Source of the DNA: Chamaelirium japonicum
Taxonomy: Eukaryota; Streptophyta; Magnoliopsida; Liliales; Melanthiaceae
Direction of reading: 5' to 3'
DNA: 64,000 nt
NCBI GenBank assembly: GCA_947650365.1
Contig: OX393557.1
Coordinates: 434,001-498,000 of the forward strand
The translations under genes and the position numbers were made by a program. Shown in pieces: positions 63,655-64,000 of the stretch (its first letter is position 1; each line of letters begins with the position of its first letter). Below the pieces are notes generated by a model. That model ran no database searches, was not told the DNA's origin, and saw nothing but the letters and a program-made list of their open reading frames with translations.

Positions 63655-64000
63655 TGAATTAGATTGGATCGTACGAATGAATTAGAATGGATTGAATTAG
63701 AATGAATCGTACGAATGAATTAGAATGAATCATACCGTACGTATGAATTAGAATGGATCATACGAAGGAATTAGAATGGATCGTACGAATGAATTAGAAT
63801 GAATCGTACGAATGAATTAGAATGGATCGTGCGAATGAATTAGAATGGATCGTACGAATGAATTAGAATGGATCGTTTGAATGAATTAGAATGGATCGTA
63901 CTTATGAATTAGAATGGGTCGTTTGAGTGAATGCGAATGGATCGTGCGAATGAATTAGAATGGATTGTATGAATGAATTAGAATGGATCGTATGAATGAA
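63655..64000 (-). repeat. Reverse satellite block, truncated by window end
   Basis: About 15 units, with one 15-bp unit near 63689, ATCATACCGTACG near 63729, GTACTTATGAATTAG near 63898 and GTTTGAGTGAATGC near 63920. The array continues past the window. Confidence 0.92.

Larger units (their letters stand above)
1..64000. repeat. 23-bp satellite array of alternating orientation (whole window)
   Basis: The repeat is visible end to end. Successive GGATCGT starts in R blocks are 23 bp apart (for example 494 and 517). The unit holds ATTC-like sub-repeats, GATC, and the palindrome TCGTACGA with two CpGs. Unit variants are 28, 15, 10 and 29 bp long. A homogeneous F array read on its own strand meets an in-frame TAA every third unit (69 bp), and the R strand meets TGA and TAG, so long coding frames cannot persist. 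No non-repeat stretch longer than about 30 bp was seen. The array runs off both ends of the window. The family is not recognised; a role in centromeric or other heterochromatin is inference from structure only. Confidence 0.97.

Noticed and set aside
1-64000. CRISPR array
   Set aside because: The 23-bp units abut directly with no unique spacers, and no cas genes are present.
1-64000. CENP-B box
   Set aside because: The unit ATTCGTACGATCC matches the TTCGNNNNA half of the vertebrate box, but the CGGG half reads CATT. Half a match to a degenerate motif is not support for CENP-B binding.
1-64000. Human-type satellite II/III (CATTC pentamer)
   Set aside because: ATTC and CATTC words occur, but the period is 23 bp with CGTACGATC in every unit, not a degenerate 5-bp repeat. 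No relationship can be claimed.
1-64000. Telomeric repeat
   Set aside because: No TTAGGG, TTTAGGG, TTAGG or similar G-rich array is present on either strand.
1-64000. Transposon or retroelement insertion
   Set aside because: No stretch longer than about 30 bp departs from the satellite, and no terminal repeats, target duplications or reverse transcriptase or transposase frames are visible.
1-64000. Rho-independent terminators or bacterial promoters at palindromes
   Set aside because: Stem-like palindromes are part of the satellite unit and are not followed by T runs. Nothing indicates bacterial DNA.
1-64000. Strand switching as pure assembly artefact
   Set aside because: Junctions recur in many places with their own point differences (for example J3 as GAATTC, GAATTT and CAAATTC), which random misjoins would not produce. 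Local errors at single junctions remain possible.
1-64000. Bacterial or phage origin with iterons
   Set aside because: Iterons are a few direct repeats beside a rep gene and AT-rich region. Here roughly 2,700 units fill the window with no rep gene.

Overview
The whole 64 kb window is one satellite DNA array. It is built from a 23-bp unit of about 35% GC. On the plus strand the forward (F) unit reads CATTCTAATTCA followed by TTCGTACGATC. The reverse (R) unit is its complement, GATCGTACGAA followed by TGAATTAGAATG. I found no protein-coding gene, RNA gene, transposon, CRISPR array, origin or promoter. The few open frames of 60-91 codons follow the repeat and are not genes. Kilobases of a short degenerate satellite with higher-order structure point to eukaryotic heterochromatin (pericentromeric, subtelomeric, sex- or B-chromosome). 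I do not recognise the satellite family and cannot name the species.

The array is not a simple head-to-tail run. It is a mosaic of about 80 blocks that alternate strictly between F and R, from 16 bp to about 3.4 kb long. Large F blocks lie at 12.7-16.1, 23.4-25.5, 27.3-29.1, 51.8-54.0 and 58.1-60.7 kb. Large R blocks lie at 0.2-2.7, 10.3-12.7, 17.2-19.3 and 25.5-27.3 kb. The densest switching is at 39.6-41.4 kb, where a ~1 kb palindrome adjoins a 721-bp tandem duplication, and at 6.9-7.0, 10.2, 33.1-33.2 and 57.4-57.7 kb.

The strand-switch junctions are few in kind and recur. Junction names used below: J1 (GGATCTGGATCGTGTATCC), J2 (ATTCTCCATTCTAATGG), J3 (GAATTCGAATGTATCC), J4 (GGATTCGCACGAATGTATCC), J5 (ATACATGTACGAATG), J6 (GATCCATGGATC) and J7 (GATTATGATCCATTTT). 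J1, J2, J3, J4 and J6 are found in both orientations, written J1' and so on when reversed. Whole inverted modules have therefore been copied and flipped around the array. Many F-to-R switches sit on the 8-bp palindrome TCGTACGA that is part of every consensus unit.

Within blocks, length variants mark higher-order repeats: 28 bp (inserts giving GAATGTATCC, GAAGGTATCC, GAATGAATCC or GGTATGATTC), 15 bp (AATTCAATCCATT, lacking the palindrome), 10 bp and 29 bp. Recognisable 23-bp subtypes include GCACAATCTATTC and GCATTCACTCAAACG. Marker spacing shows direct duplications of 265, 442, 721 and 933-956 bp, and dispersed copies 6, 18, 28, 43 and 47 kb apart. Most single-base variation falls on the two CpG dinucleotides of the unit in the pattern expected from deamination of methylated cytosine. 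Block edges are good to about 15 bp.
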